DNA from: Kitasatospora sp040298565
GTDB taxonomy: Bacteria; Actinomycetota; Actinomycetes; Streptomycetales; Streptomycetaceae
Reading direction: 5' to 3'
Length of the DNA stretch: 64,000 nt
Assembly (NCBI RefSeq): GCF_040298565.1
Contig: NZ_JBEPAK010000007.1
Span: forward strand, 1-64,000
Shown: positions 1-7,587 of the stretch, one piece after another
How the letters are laid out: each line of letters begins with the position of its first letter
Position numbering within the stretch: position 1 is the first letter of the stretch
Translations under genes and position numbers: made by a program
Notes under the pieces: model-generated
Seen by the model: the letters and a program-made list of their open reading frames with translations, nothing else
The model's database searches: none
Told to the model about the DNA's origin: nothing

Positions 1-123
1 CAGGCGGAAGAGCTCCTTCAGCTCCTCGGGGTCGGTCTCCCGGCGCTCCATCACGTCGAGGACGGTGAGCTGCCGGTGCACCAGGCCCTGGGTGCGGCGG
101 GCGAGGCTGAGCACCGGCGGCGA
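1..123 (-). pseudogene. Fragment of a sensor histidine kinase
   Basis: Read leftward, the first 113 bases encode an open stretch containing LARRTQGLVHRQLTVLDVMERR followed by a segment ending KELFRL at the window edge. This resembles the region around the dimerisation helix of large Streptomyces sensor kinases of the nitrate/nitrite-sensing type. The similarity stops near position 115-123, where the first long direct repeat begins, so the upstream (N-terminal) part has been replaced. I read it as the downstream half of a kinase gene cut by rearrangement. The rest lies outside the window, so a still-expressed shortened gene cannot be excluded. The family call is from memory. Confidence 0.45.
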
Positions 124-344
124 GCGGCCTCCGCAGCTTCCGCAGCCGGTCGCACCACCGACACGGCACACCGGGACGGCCGGCCCTGGGCCGCCTATGT
201 CGACCCGCAGCCTCGTTCACACGGCTGATCAGGCGCCGGCCTCCCCATGCGGTGTGGGAAGCAGCGGTCGTCGCAGCTGTGAAGGAAGCCGGGGAGCCCT
301 CGGCTCGCCCCTGGTCGCTCCTGCGGGGCCGCTGGTAGGCCCAC
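124..344 (+). repeat. Long imperfect direct repeat, copy 1
   Basis: This 221-bp block recurs at 485-703 in the same orientation. Both copies begin GCGGCCTCCGCAGCTTCCGC and end GGTAGGCCCAC, with most differences in the middle third. Open frames run through it on both strands but differ in composition from real genes nearby, and no protein family was recognised. It abuts the truncated kinase and is separated from its partner by about 140 bp. Confidence 0.85.
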
Positions 345-484
345 GTCGGCCCGGCGATCCCCGCCCAGCCCCGGCGCGGCGCCCGCCCAACCGCGTGGGA
401 AGTCGGCCCAACCGACTTCCCACGCCCCTCGCGCCACCCCCGACCACCCCGGCTCGACCGCCGCCCGGGCCCCGGCGTCGAGTG

Positions 485-703
485 GCGGCCTCCGCAGCTT
501 CCGCAGCCGATCGCACCACCGACACGGCACACCGGGACGGCCAGCCCTGGGCCGCCTGTGTCGACCCGCAGCGTCGTTCACACGGCCGCTCGGGGGCCGA
601 CCTCCGAATGCGTGCGGGAAGCAGCGGTCGTCGTGGGGGTGGAGAAGCGGGGAGCCCTTCGGCTCGCCCCTGGTCGCTCCTGTAGGACTGTTGGTAGGCC
701 CAC
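485..703 (+). repeat. Long imperfect direct repeat, copy 2
   Basis: Second copy of the block at 124-344, 219 bp long, same orientation. It lies immediately before the IS5-family remnant. The stretch from 704 to 873 holds no recognisable gene. Confidence 0.85.
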
Positions 704-873
704 ACACACCTGCTTCGCACCCCGCAGGGCTGCCCGTCGTCTTCGCCCTGGCCAGCGCGACGGCGGCCGAGCGCGAGACATGCTCCACGCCTGAATGGAG
801 CCAACAGAACTGCGCAACGCCCAAGTCCCCACAGCTGTCAGCCCATTGAGTAGGCCATGGGGAAGAGGCCGCC

Positions 874-1463
874 GTGACAGGTGTGGACGACTTGTGGGCC
901 GGATCGAGCCGCTGCTGCCGGTGCGGCAGCAGTCGGCTTCACAAGCTCGGCCGCCCGCAGGAGATCCCGTTCGTGCTGCACACCGGAATCCAGTGGGAGT
1001 GGCTGCCTCAGAGGTCGGCTTCGGTTCGGGCATGACATGCTGGCGCCCCCTGCGGGACTGGCACGAGGCCGGGGTGTGGGACCGGCTGCACCGGGTGCTG
1101 CTGACCGAACTGCACCGCCCGGCGAGCTGCACTGGCCGCGGCGGTGATCGACGGCCCGTACCGCCAGGCCCGTCGCGGCGGCCCAAAGGGACCGAGAGCG
1201 GTCGGCCGCGCCACCGGCCGAGGCAGTTGTTCGCTGACTGACCGGCGCTACGACTTCGACAAGTACCGTCGACTCCTGTGGAAGCGAGGCATCAAGCCCG
1301 TCATTGCTCGCCGGGGTGTGCCGCGCGGCTCCGGGCTCGGAGCCGCGCGGTGGGTCGTGGAGCGGACCAACGCCTGGCTCCTCGGCTCCGGCGCCTGCGG
1401 ATCCGCTGGGAAATCCGCGACGACATCGACGAGGCCTTCCTCGAAGGGGCCTGCGAGCAATAG
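874..1463 (+). pseudogene. IS5-family transposase, broken
   Basis: A GTG at 874 opens the familiar N-terminus VTGVDDLWA, but the reading frame must be changed several times to follow the transposase. Recognisable blocks are RIEPLLPV, GSGMTCW.PLRDWHEAGVWDRLHRVLLTELH (about 1028-1118), RYDFDKYRRLLWKRGIKPVIARRG (about 1246-1316), WVVERTNAWLL and finally RIRWEIRDDIDEAFLEGAC ending at 1463. The central part carrying the first catalytic aspartates is largely missing. The remnant is therefore inactive. The IS256-family element begins a few bases after its last codon. Confidence 0.85.
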
Positions 1464-1485
1464 TCAATACCTGTGGATGGGTTGT

Positions 1486-1821
1486 TCATGATGTTGGTGG
1501 GTTGGTTCCCTGGATGACCTGCCAGCCGGATACCGGGGTGGCTGACGTGAGGTGTCGGACACCTCGGCCTCGGAGGGTCACGAGCGCGGTGTGGACGGGG
1601 TCGAGCTCCTCGACGGAGCGGTGATAGGCGAGGATCTGCGTCAGTTCCAGGTCGATGGCTTCCACGGCGTCGCGGGTGTAGGCGAAGCGGGCTCCGCGAC
1701 GAACGGGCCCGAGCGTGCAGCGCACGGTGGCGGTGGCCTCGGTCGCGGTCACAACGGTGACCTGGTCGATCTGCAGTTCCACCTCGACCGCGCGCTTGTC
1801 CGGGTTGGCGTGCTCGGTCAT
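1486..1821 (-). CDS. Small protein of unknown function coupled to the IS256 transposase
   Basis: This encodes 111 residues beginning MTEHANPDKRAVEVELQIDQ. Its ATG overlaps the transposase stop codon in an ATGA tetranucleotide, so the two are probably translated in series. The stop codon lies 3 bp inside the left terminal repeat, placing the gene wholly within the element. The sequence is soluble, rich in valine and threonine and alternates as in beta strands, with one cysteine. No helix-turn-helix, membrane segment or DDE motif is visible and I do not recognise the family. It may be an accessory transposition factor, a regulator, or a passenger gene. The tight fit suggests it travels with the element. 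Confidence 0.7.
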   Translation of the reverse strand: MTEHANPDKRAVEVELQIDQVTVVTATEATATVRCTLGPVRRGARFAYTRDAVEAIDLELTQILAYHRSVEELDPVHTALVTLRGRGVRHLTSATPVSGWQVIQGTNPPTS

Positions 1822-3068
1822 GCCGCCGCCTCGGCGCGCTCGACCAGGACGCCGTTCTCGAAGCTGGCGCCAGAACGAACGACGGCGACGAGGTGGGCTC
1901 CGGTGATCGCGCGCCAGCGGGCCTGGGCGGACTCGACGAGCTTGAACACCATCGCGAGGGCCGCGGCGGGACTGCCGGCCCCGCGGGTGACCTTGGTCCG
2001 CAGCTTGACCGTGGAGAACGTGGACTCGATCGGGTTGGTGGTCCGCAGGTGGACCCAGTGCTCGGCCGGGAAGTCGTAGAACGCCAGCAGCTCGTCCCGG
2101 CCGTCGATGATCTTCGCGACGGCCTTGGGCCACTTCGTGCCGTAGGTGCGGGCGAACTCCTCGATCGCCTTCTCGGCGTGGGCACGGTCCTCCGCGTTGT
2201 AGACCTCCTGCATCGCCTTCGTTGCCCCTGACTGCGCGGACTTCGGAAGACAGTTTGTGACATTCCGGGCCTTGTGCACCCAGCAGCGCTGGTGCCGGGC
2301 GGCCGGGAACACCTCGATCAGAGCCTTCCACAGGCCCATCGCACCGTCTCCGATGACCAGCTCGGGGTCGCGCATCCCGCGTCTGCGGCAGTCCCGCAGC
2401 AGGTCGGCCCAGGACTCGGTGGACTCGCGCAGGCCCTCGGCCAGGGCGATCAGTTCCTTGGTGCCGTCCAGCCGGACGCCGAGCAGGACCAGCACGCACG
2501 AGTGGGCTTGGCCGAGCCGGACCTTGGGGTGGACTCCGTCGGCCCAGACGTAGACGAAGTCGCGGTCGGACAGGTCCCGGTCCTGGAAGGCGGCGTGATC
2601 GTCGCTCCACTGCTTCGTCAGCCGGGTCACGGTCGCCGGTGACAGCCCGGCGGTGCCGCCGAGGAACTGCTCCAGCGCGGGCACGAAGTCGCCGGAGGAC
2701 AGTCCGTGCAGGTAGAGCAGTGGGAGGACCTCGGAGATCTTCGGCGACTTGCGGCACCACGGGGCGAGGATCTTCGAGGAGAACCGCTTGCGTTCGCCGG
2801 TGGTCTCGTCGACGCGGCGGTCGTTGACGCGGGGAGCGGTGAGCTGGACCGGGCCGGCTGCGGTGACCACGGTCCGGGGCCGGTGATGGCCGTTGCGGAC
2901 CACCAGGCGCCGTCCGTGCTCGTCGGTCTCGGCTGCCAACTCGGCTATGTACTGGTTGACTTCCGCTTCCAGCGCGGCGGCCAGCATCCGCCGGGCTCCC
3001 TCGCGGACGAGCTCGTCGAGCAGGGAGCCGGACTGGGTCGAGCCGTCGTCGGTGACTACGCTGAGCAC
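1818..3068 (-). CDS. IS256-family (Mutator-type) transposase
   Basis: This is a 416-residue DDE transposase, close to the usual length for the family. Catalytic candidates are the aspartates in VWADGVHPK and VIGDGAMGLW and the glutamate in NPIESTFSTVKLRT. The segment HQRCWVHKARNV is the usual family signature after the second aspartate. The GTG start at 3068 has a GGGAAGG ribosome site 8 bases upstream. No frameshift or internal stop is present, so the enzyme looks intact. Its stop overlaps the start of the 111-residue companion gene. An inverted repeat lies directly upstream of the start and includes the ribosome site. Confidence 0.93.
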   Translation of the reverse strand: MLSVVTDDGSTQSGSLLDELVREGARRMLAAALEAEVNQYIAELAAETDEHGRRLVVRNGHHRPRTVVTAAGPVQLTAPRVNDRRVDETTGERKRFSSKILAPWCRKSPKISEVLPLLYLHGLSSGDFVPALEQFLGGTAGLSPATVTRLTKQWSDDHAAFQDRDLSDRDFVYVWADGVHPKVRLGQAHSCVLVLLGVRLDGTKELIALAEGLRESTESWADLLRDCRRRGMRDPELVIGDGAMGLWKALIEVFPAARHQRCWVHKARNVTNCLPKSAQSGATKAMQEVYNAEDRAHAEKAIEEFARTYGTKWPKAVAKIIDGRDELLAFYDFPAEHWVHLRTTNPIESTFSTVKLRTKVTRGAGSPAAALAMVFKLVESAQARWRAITGAHLVAVVRSGASFENGVLVERAEAAA

Positions 3069-3143
3069 GGGCGTGCCTTCCCGACCCGCGCTGCAACGCG
3101 GGCCTACTCGGAGACCTTACGGATCATTCGGGAAGGTACGCCC
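3069..3143 (-). promoter_or_regulatory. Inverted repeat in the IS256 transposase leader
   Basis: GGGCGTGCCTTCCCG at 3069-3083 is mirrored by CGGGAAGGTACGCCC at 3129-3143, 15 bp with one mismatch and a 45-base loop. On the transposase strand one arm contains the ribosome site, so folding would hide it. This could limit translation from read-through transcripts. That role is inferred. Confidence 0.5.
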
Positions 3144-3284
3144 TTCGCGTCGCTCCCGGCACCGATCCACAGGTTCAGAGAATTCCTCCACCTGCTGCGT
3201 CATCGCCTGTCGACGCGTCCGCTCCCGCCGCAGGCCGAGACCCGGTCACAGCGGGGCCGGACCCCGGTCGGGAGTGCGGGGCCG

Positions 3285-3753
3285 GTCCCGCAGACGGCTC
3301 TCCATCGCCGTGCTGACCTGCTGCAAACCCGGCCACCGGTCCCGGCTGATCTACCGGCCGCGCCGGGACGACGGTCAACGCGACGGTCGCAGGAGCTTCT
3401 CCTGGCGCGACTACGCAATCTGCTGACCGCCGCCCATCAGCAGCTCGGCGGCCCGATCGTGCTGGTCCGGGACAATCTCAACGTCCATGAGGCCGCCGGC
3501 CTGCGGCAGCGGGCAGCAGCCCGGGAGTGGCTCACCGTCTACGACCTGCCGCCCTACGCGCCCGGCCTCAACCCCGTCGAAGGGATCCGGTCGCTGCTGC
3601 GGCGCGGCTGGCTCTCCAACGTCGCCTTCAGCACACCACCCACCCGAGCACCTTCTCCAGCGCATCCGGCGCGGCCTACGGCACATCCGGTACCGCAGCG
3701 AACTCATGGACGGCTGCCTCGCCGAGACCGGCCTGACGATCAGACCCACCTGA
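3285..3753 (+). pseudogene. IS630-family transposase, C-terminal fragment
   Basis: Three frames together give the C-terminal half of a Streptomyces IS630 (DDE superfamily) transposase: CCKPGHRSRLIYRPRRDDG, AAHQQLGGPIVLVRDNLNVH, YDLPPYAPGLNPVEGIRSLL, RRGLRHIRYRSELMDGCLAETGL, ending at a TGA at 3751-3753. The second catalytic aspartate (VRDN) and the terminal glutamate (NPVEG) are present, but the frame shifts around 3415 and 3640 and the N-terminal half is missing. It is non-functional. Confidence 0.85.
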
Positions 3754-3779
3754 GCGGCCCGCCCGCATCACGAGTTCAA
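3709..3779 (+). repeat. IS630 right end, copy 1
   Basis: These 71 bases cover the last transposase codons and the terminal sequence ending ATCACGAGTTCAA. They recur at 5231-5301 in the same orientation. The end of this copy supplies the stop codon of the nmrA-like gene on the other strand. Confidence 0.8.
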
Positions 3780-4645
3780 CCGCGGTCATGCAGGGCGGCC
3801 GCGAGTGCCTCGGCCAGGGTCACGGGCGGGCGGCCGATCAGGCGGCGCAAGTCGCCGGAGTCGGTGTACATCTCGCCGCGGGCCATACCGCGGTCAGCGT
3901 CAGCGAGGACCTCCGCCAGCTCGGCGGGTAGGCCGGCGGAGGCCAGTACCTGGGCGAAGTCGGCCACCGGGAGGTCAGCGTAGGTAACCTGCTTTCCGGC
4001 CGCAGCGGAGATCGCGGCGGCGAGCTCGGTCAGGGTGAAGGATTCGTCGCCGCCGAGCTCGTACACGGCGCCGGTGTGGCCTTCGCCGGTGAGGACGACC
4101 GCTGCGGCCTCGGCGTAGTCGGCGCGGGAGGCGGCGCTGATCCGCCCCTCGCCTGCGGCGCCGACGACCGCACCGTTCTGCAGGATCTGCGGCAGTTGGC
4201 CGGTGTAGTTCTCCAGGTACCAGCCGTTGCGCAGCAGCACGCTGGGGATCCCGTGGTCCCGCAGATACGCCTCGGTCTCGCCGTGCGTGGCGCCGATGAC
4301 GGTGGTGGCCGTGTCCGCGTGCGTCGTGCTCGTGTACGCCACCAGCGACACGCCTGCGGACGCCGCGGCGTCGATCACGCGGCGGTGGTTGGCGACCCGC
4401 TCGTCCACGGGGACCGAGGCCGAGATCAGCAGCAGCCTTTCCGCCCCCGCGAATGCCTCGGCCAGGCCGTCGGTGTCCGCGAAGTCGGCGCGGCGCACCG
4501 TGATGCCCCGGTCGGCCAGATCCTTGATCCCGGTGATGTCCCGGCCGGTCGCGACGATGTCCGCGGCCGGGATCCCACGCCGCAGCAGTGCCTCGACGGT
4601 GAGCCTGCCCAGCTGGCCGGTGGCTCCGGTGACGACGATCGACAT
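3776..4645 (-). CDS. NmrA-like NAD(P)-binding oxidoreductase (QorB/YtfG type)
   Basis: This encodes about 289 residues with a Rossmann fold. The N-terminal dinucleotide motif VTGATGQLG is followed by LVAYTSTTHAD, then VLLRNGWYLENYTGQLP, which is typical of NmrA-like quinone oxidoreductases. Two ATGs, at 4654 and 4645, follow a GGAAGGAAGGA ribosome site. The second gives the usual MSIVVTG start and better spacing. The gene is divergent from an HxlR regulator, the standard arrangement for redox-stress oxidoreductases of this type. The stop codon lies in the terminal bases of an IS630 end, so the native C-terminus may have been altered by insertion. The substrate is unknown. Confidence 0.85.
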   Translation of the reverse strand: MSIVVTGATGQLGRLTVEALLRRGIPAADIVATGRDITGIKDLADRGITVRRADFADTDGLAEAFAGAERLLLISASVPVDERVANHRRVIDAAASAGVSLVAYTSTTHADTATTVIGATHGETEAYLRDHGIPSVLLRNGWYLENYTGQLPQILQNGAVVGAAGEGRISAASRADYAEAAAVVLTGEGHTGAVYELGGDESFTLTELAAAISAAAGKQVTYADLPVADFAQVLASAGLPAELAEVLADADRGMARGEMYTDSGDLRRLIGRPPVTLAEALAAALHDRG

Positions 4646-4757
4646 GATGGTCATTCCTTCCTTCCGCGCGTGCCTCGCACGCCTGCCGCGGTCCGTCCGC
4701 CGCGGGATGGAACACAGAATGACCTGGACACTTTCTGTTGGGGAGTAGCCACTTCTT

Positions 4758-4772
4758 GGTACGGTACTTACC
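4758..4772 (+). promoter_or_regulatory. Putative HxlR operator between the nmrA-like gene and hxlR
   Basis: The inverted repeat GGTA-N7-TACC sits midway in the divergent intergenic region, within GGTACGGTACTTACC. HxlR-family regulators commonly bind such short palindromes and control both themselves and the divergent oxidoreductase. The assignment rests on position and symmetry only. Confidence 0.45.
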
Positions 4773-4798
4773 GCAGCGAAAGCATCGAGGTGAGCCGT

Positions 4799-5203
4799 AT
4801 GACTGCTGCCGAGAATGTGACCGGGCCCATGCCGTCATTCGATCCGTACGAGCGCGGCTGCCCGTCGCGGGACCTGCTCGATCAGATCGGCAGCAAGTGG
4901 GCGGTCCTCGTGCTCGGCGAACTCGGCCGGAACGGGGCCTCCCGGTTCAGCCAGCTCCGGCACGCGCTGGCGGGCGTGAGCGAGAAGATGCTCACCCAGA
5001 CGCTGCGCACCCTCGAACGCGACGGGCTGGTCAGCCGGACCATCTATCCAGAGGTGCCGCCGCACGTGGAGTATGAGCTGACCGCGCTGGGCCAGACGCT
5101 ACGGGAACCGCTGAAGGCGCTCACGGAGTGGTCCGTGCTGCACATTGAAGAAGTCATCGCCGCCCGCGAAGAGTACGACGACCGCACTGAGCGAACCAGG
5201 TGA
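4799..5203 (+). CDS. HxlR-family transcriptional regulator
   Basis: This 134-residue winged-helix protein has the family hallmarks: a conserved cysteine in YERGCPSRDLLDQIGSKW, the recognition region FSQLRHALAGVSEKMLTQTLRTLERDGLVSR, and the wing IYPEVPPHVEYELTALG. The N-terminal cysteine is the redox or electrophile sensor in several characterised HxlR proteins. GAGG lies 8 bases before the ATG. It probably represses the divergent nmrA-like gene through the palindrome between them. The pair is flanked on both sides by IS630 ends and other IS debris, so it may have been moved or trapped by transposition. Confidence 0.9.
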   Translation: MTAAENVTGPMPSFDPYERGCPSRDLLDQIGSKWAVLVLGELGRNGASRFSQLRHALAGVSEKMLTQTLRTLERDGLVSRTIYPEVPPHVEYELTALGQTLREPLKALTEWSVLHIEEVIAAREEYDDRTERTR

Positions 5204-5230
5204 TCAGCGGCGGCCAGCGGTCTGGTCACA

Positions 5231-5301
5231 GACGGCCGCCTCGCCGAGACCGGCCCGGCAATCAGACCCACCTGATCCACCCGGCGACATCACCAGTTCA
5301 A
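5231..5301 (+). repeat. IS630 right end, copy 2
   Basis: A direct copy of 3709-3779 with about ten differences, including the ACGGCYGCCTCGCCGAGACC block and the terminal ATCACSAGTTCAA. No other IS630 sequence accompanies it. From 5302 to about 5450 only a short leftward open stretch (…KPEFVLIRVEVPPETPAQVAVDLGG…) is seen, with no recognised family. It may be the end of a lost gene. Confidence 0.75.
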
Positions 5302-5449
5302 TCTCAGAGCGGGGATGCCGGTCCCACCGAGATCGACAGCGACCTGAGCGGGCGTCTCGGGCGGGACCTCGACGCGGATCAAGACGAACTCGGGCTTCGA
5401 CTGCGGCAGGGGCCGACTCACGGGAAGATCCTCTCCCGAAGGACCGGCC

Positions 5450-6301
5450 CGGCAGCGTCTCGGCGTTCTTGTTCGGTGCGGTAGGGGCGGGCGTAGGCCC
5501 ATTCGTCGAGCAGCGTGCGGTTGAAGCGTTCGACCTTGCCGTTGGTCTGGGGCCGGTAGGGGCGGGTTCGCTTGTGCGCGATGCCCTCGGCGGCGAGGGC
5601 ATCGCGCCAAGGGTGCGAGCGGTAGCAGGCGCCGTTGTCCGTCATGACGCGCTGGACGGTGATGCCGGCCCGGGCGAAGAACGCGTTCGCCCGGGTCCAG
5701 AACGCGGCGGCGGTCTCCTTGCGCTCGTCGGGCAGGATCTCGCTGTAGGCCAGGCGGGAGTGGTCGTCGACGGCGTTGTGCAGGTAGCTGTAGCCCGCTC
5801 CGGAGCGGGTCTTGCGCCCGGCTTGGCGGCCCAGGGACTTGTGGCCGCCGCCGTCCGGGAAGTTGCCCAGCTTCTTGACGTCGACGTGGACCAGCTCACC
5901 CGGTGCGGCGCGTTCGTAGCGCCGCACCGGGCGTCCGGTGGCGCGGTCGAGGTGCGCCAGGCGGGCGAGTCGGTAGCGGACCAGGACCCGGTGGACGGTG
6001 GCCGGGTTGAGACGCAGTAGATAGGCGATGCGGGCCGGTCCCCAACGGCGTAGCACGCGGACCTTGACGATCCGCCGCTCGGTGCGGGAGGGCAGTCGGC
6101 GTGGGCTGCGGTGCGGCCGGCTGGAGCGGTCGCTCATCCCGGCTTCGCCCAGCGCCCGGTAGCGGTCGGCCCAGCGCTTGGCCGTGGTCGGCGAGCCTGG
6201 AAGCGTTCGGCGGCCCTGCGAAGCGGCCAGCCGTCCTCGACCACGCAGCGGGCCAGGCGCAGGCGTCCGGTCTCGGTCAGCGGTGCGTTACGGTGTGGCA
6301 T
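5450..6301 (-). pseudogene. IS481-family transposase, frameshifted and 3'-truncated
   Basis: The start MPHRNAPLTETGRLRLARC at 6301 and the helix-turn-helix region run to about 6197, where one base has been lost inside the codons after ERFQ. The frame is then resumed by MSDRSSRPHRSPRRLPSRTE at 6137. The rve integrase core follows, with catalytic DVKKLGNFPDG, VDDHSRLAYSE, MTDNGACYRSH and GKVERFNRTLLDEW. After ERRDA near 5455 the usual C-terminal tail is replaced by unrelated sequence. Both defects should inactivate it. An inverted repeat at 6302-6315/6348-6360 lies directly ahead of the start. Confidence 0.88.
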
Positions 6302-6429
6302 GAGGGCCTTTCTGGGAGCCGGTGCAGATGTCGCAATCCACACCGAGCCAGAAGGCCCTCACTCATTTCAAGATCGCCAGGCCGTGAACCCCGTCACCAA
6401 CCTCCGTGGTCAGAACACCTAGCGAGTAT

Positions 6430-6760
6430 GCCCGTCGCCAGCACAGCGGGCGGCAGCGGCCGTCGGCGGCGAGGTGGGTCGTGGTGGTCAGCCCACCGCG
6501 GGAGCGTCCGACGGCGCGGTAGCCGGACTCGTCGGCCGGGGCCCCTTCGGACGGGCCCCGGCCGCGTTCCGGCGTGCGCGCATGATCACGGCGTCGGCCG
6601 AGGCGACCCGGTCCCGGTCGCCCTCCGCATCAGCGCGATGAAGATGCGCTCCCGGGTGCCGTCGATCGCCGGGTGCCGTCGATCGCCCAGTTCCGCAGCC
6701 GGGTGTTCCGCCATGACCTCTGAGGTGCCTTCTACGAGTGGCGCACCTTCCTGCGCGTCC
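6430..6760 (-). pseudogene. IS5-type transposase remnant
   Basis: Read leftward in shifting frames, this region gives AIDGTRERIFIALMR, then GPSEGAPADESGYRAVGRSRGGLTTTTHLAADGRCRPL. These correspond to DGTWERIF and GRSRGGLTTKIHLA in IS5-type transposases of streptomycetes. A short tandem duplication (GGTGCCGTCGATCGCC twice near 6655-6690) and several frameshifts show decay. The sequence between 6760 and 7038 holds no gene that I can support. Confidence 0.65.
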
Positions 6761-7038
6761 ATCACGCGCTGGTGCTCTGGCGCACGGCCACGACACCACC
6801 CGGACCGCCCATGCCTCTGGATGGGCCAACACCACCAGCCTCATCGCAGCGTCCCCCGACCTCGTCGGAACGACACCGGGCCGCTACCGAGCCGGTCACC
6901 GGGCGGACGCCCGCGCGGGCTGAATTCCCGGCGGTGGTGGGGCGGTCGAGCCCTCGGGGTGCGGGGGCGCCGCTGTGCCGGAGGGAGTGGCCGGTCCGGC
7001 CGTCCCCGGGGCGGGAGGGGCCGCCGAGGGCAGGGGGT

Positions 7039-7302
7039 TCAGTAGATCAGGTAGCCCGGGCGGTGTCCCTCGTCCTCGATCTCCCCGGTGGCCTGGGCCC
7101 GCAGCTTGCGGGACAGCTCCTCCAGGGCGCGGGATGCCGCGACCTCCTCGCCGATCCTGGCGAGCGGGCGGTCGTCCGCGCTCTTCACGGCCTCGCCGTG
7201 CGCGCTCAGGCCGGGCGCCCTCGCGCCGACCAGCCTGGCGTTGCACGCCGTGTGCACACCGTCCTCATCGAAGCTCAGCTCCACGTCCCACTGGTTGTGC
7301 AT
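7039..7302 (-). CDS. DUF1876 domain-containing protein
   Basis: This is an 87-residue soluble protein. The start MHNQWDVELSFDEDGVHTAC, the central ADDRPLARIGEEVAASRALEELS and the C-terminal acidic segment IEDEGHRPGYL match the DUF1876 family, a small alpha/beta fold that resembles double-stranded-RNA-binding domains. AGGAGG lies 6 bases upstream of the ATG. Many actinobacteria carry several paralogues, and their function is unknown. It stands alone, divergent from the transporter gene to its right, and marks the point where normal gene order resumes after the IS zone. Confidence 0.88.
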   Translation of the reverse strand: MHNQWDVELSFDEDGVHTACNARLVGARAPGLSAHGEAVKSADDRPLARIGEEVAASRALEELSRKLRAQATGEIEDEGHRPGYLIY

Positions 7303-7587
7303 GCCACACCTCCTGGCGCAGGCCCCCGTCGCGCCTGATCGGGCCGGCACGGGCGGTGGCCCGTGGTGGCCGCTCACACCAGCGTGCGCCTGCCCGACAG
7401 GAAGCGGCAAGCCCGAGCGGGTGGCGCCGGCGGGGGCCTGCCACCGCGCCGGGATCGCCGGTGCGGCCGCGTCCGGTCGGCCCGGCCGCCGCCCCGGCGG
7501 TACGCTGACGGAAGCACGCCGCGACCGCCGACCCCACCCCGGACCCGCCGGCGCGGCGCGGGGCAGCGACGATCTGGTGGTCCCTCC

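Larger units (their letters stand above)
1469..3174 (-). mobile_element. IS256-family insertion sequence with terminal inverted repeats
   Basis: The element is bounded by 14-bp inverted repeats with one mismatch: ACCTGTGGATGGGT at 1469-1482 and its complement at 3161-3174. It contains a full-length transposase and a second, overlapping gene downstream. The 8 bases outside each end (TAGTCAAT and TCAGAGAA) do not match, so no target duplication is visible and one end may have been rearranged. At about 1.7 kb it is longer than the usual single-gene IS256 element. The boundaries rest on my own alignment of the two ends. Confidence 0.7.

Noticed and set aside
5302..5450. Short leftward frame ending ...PALRLNW as a gene
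   Set aside because: It has no own start, runs out of the broken IS481 transposase and stops inside an IS630 end. At most it is a remnant.
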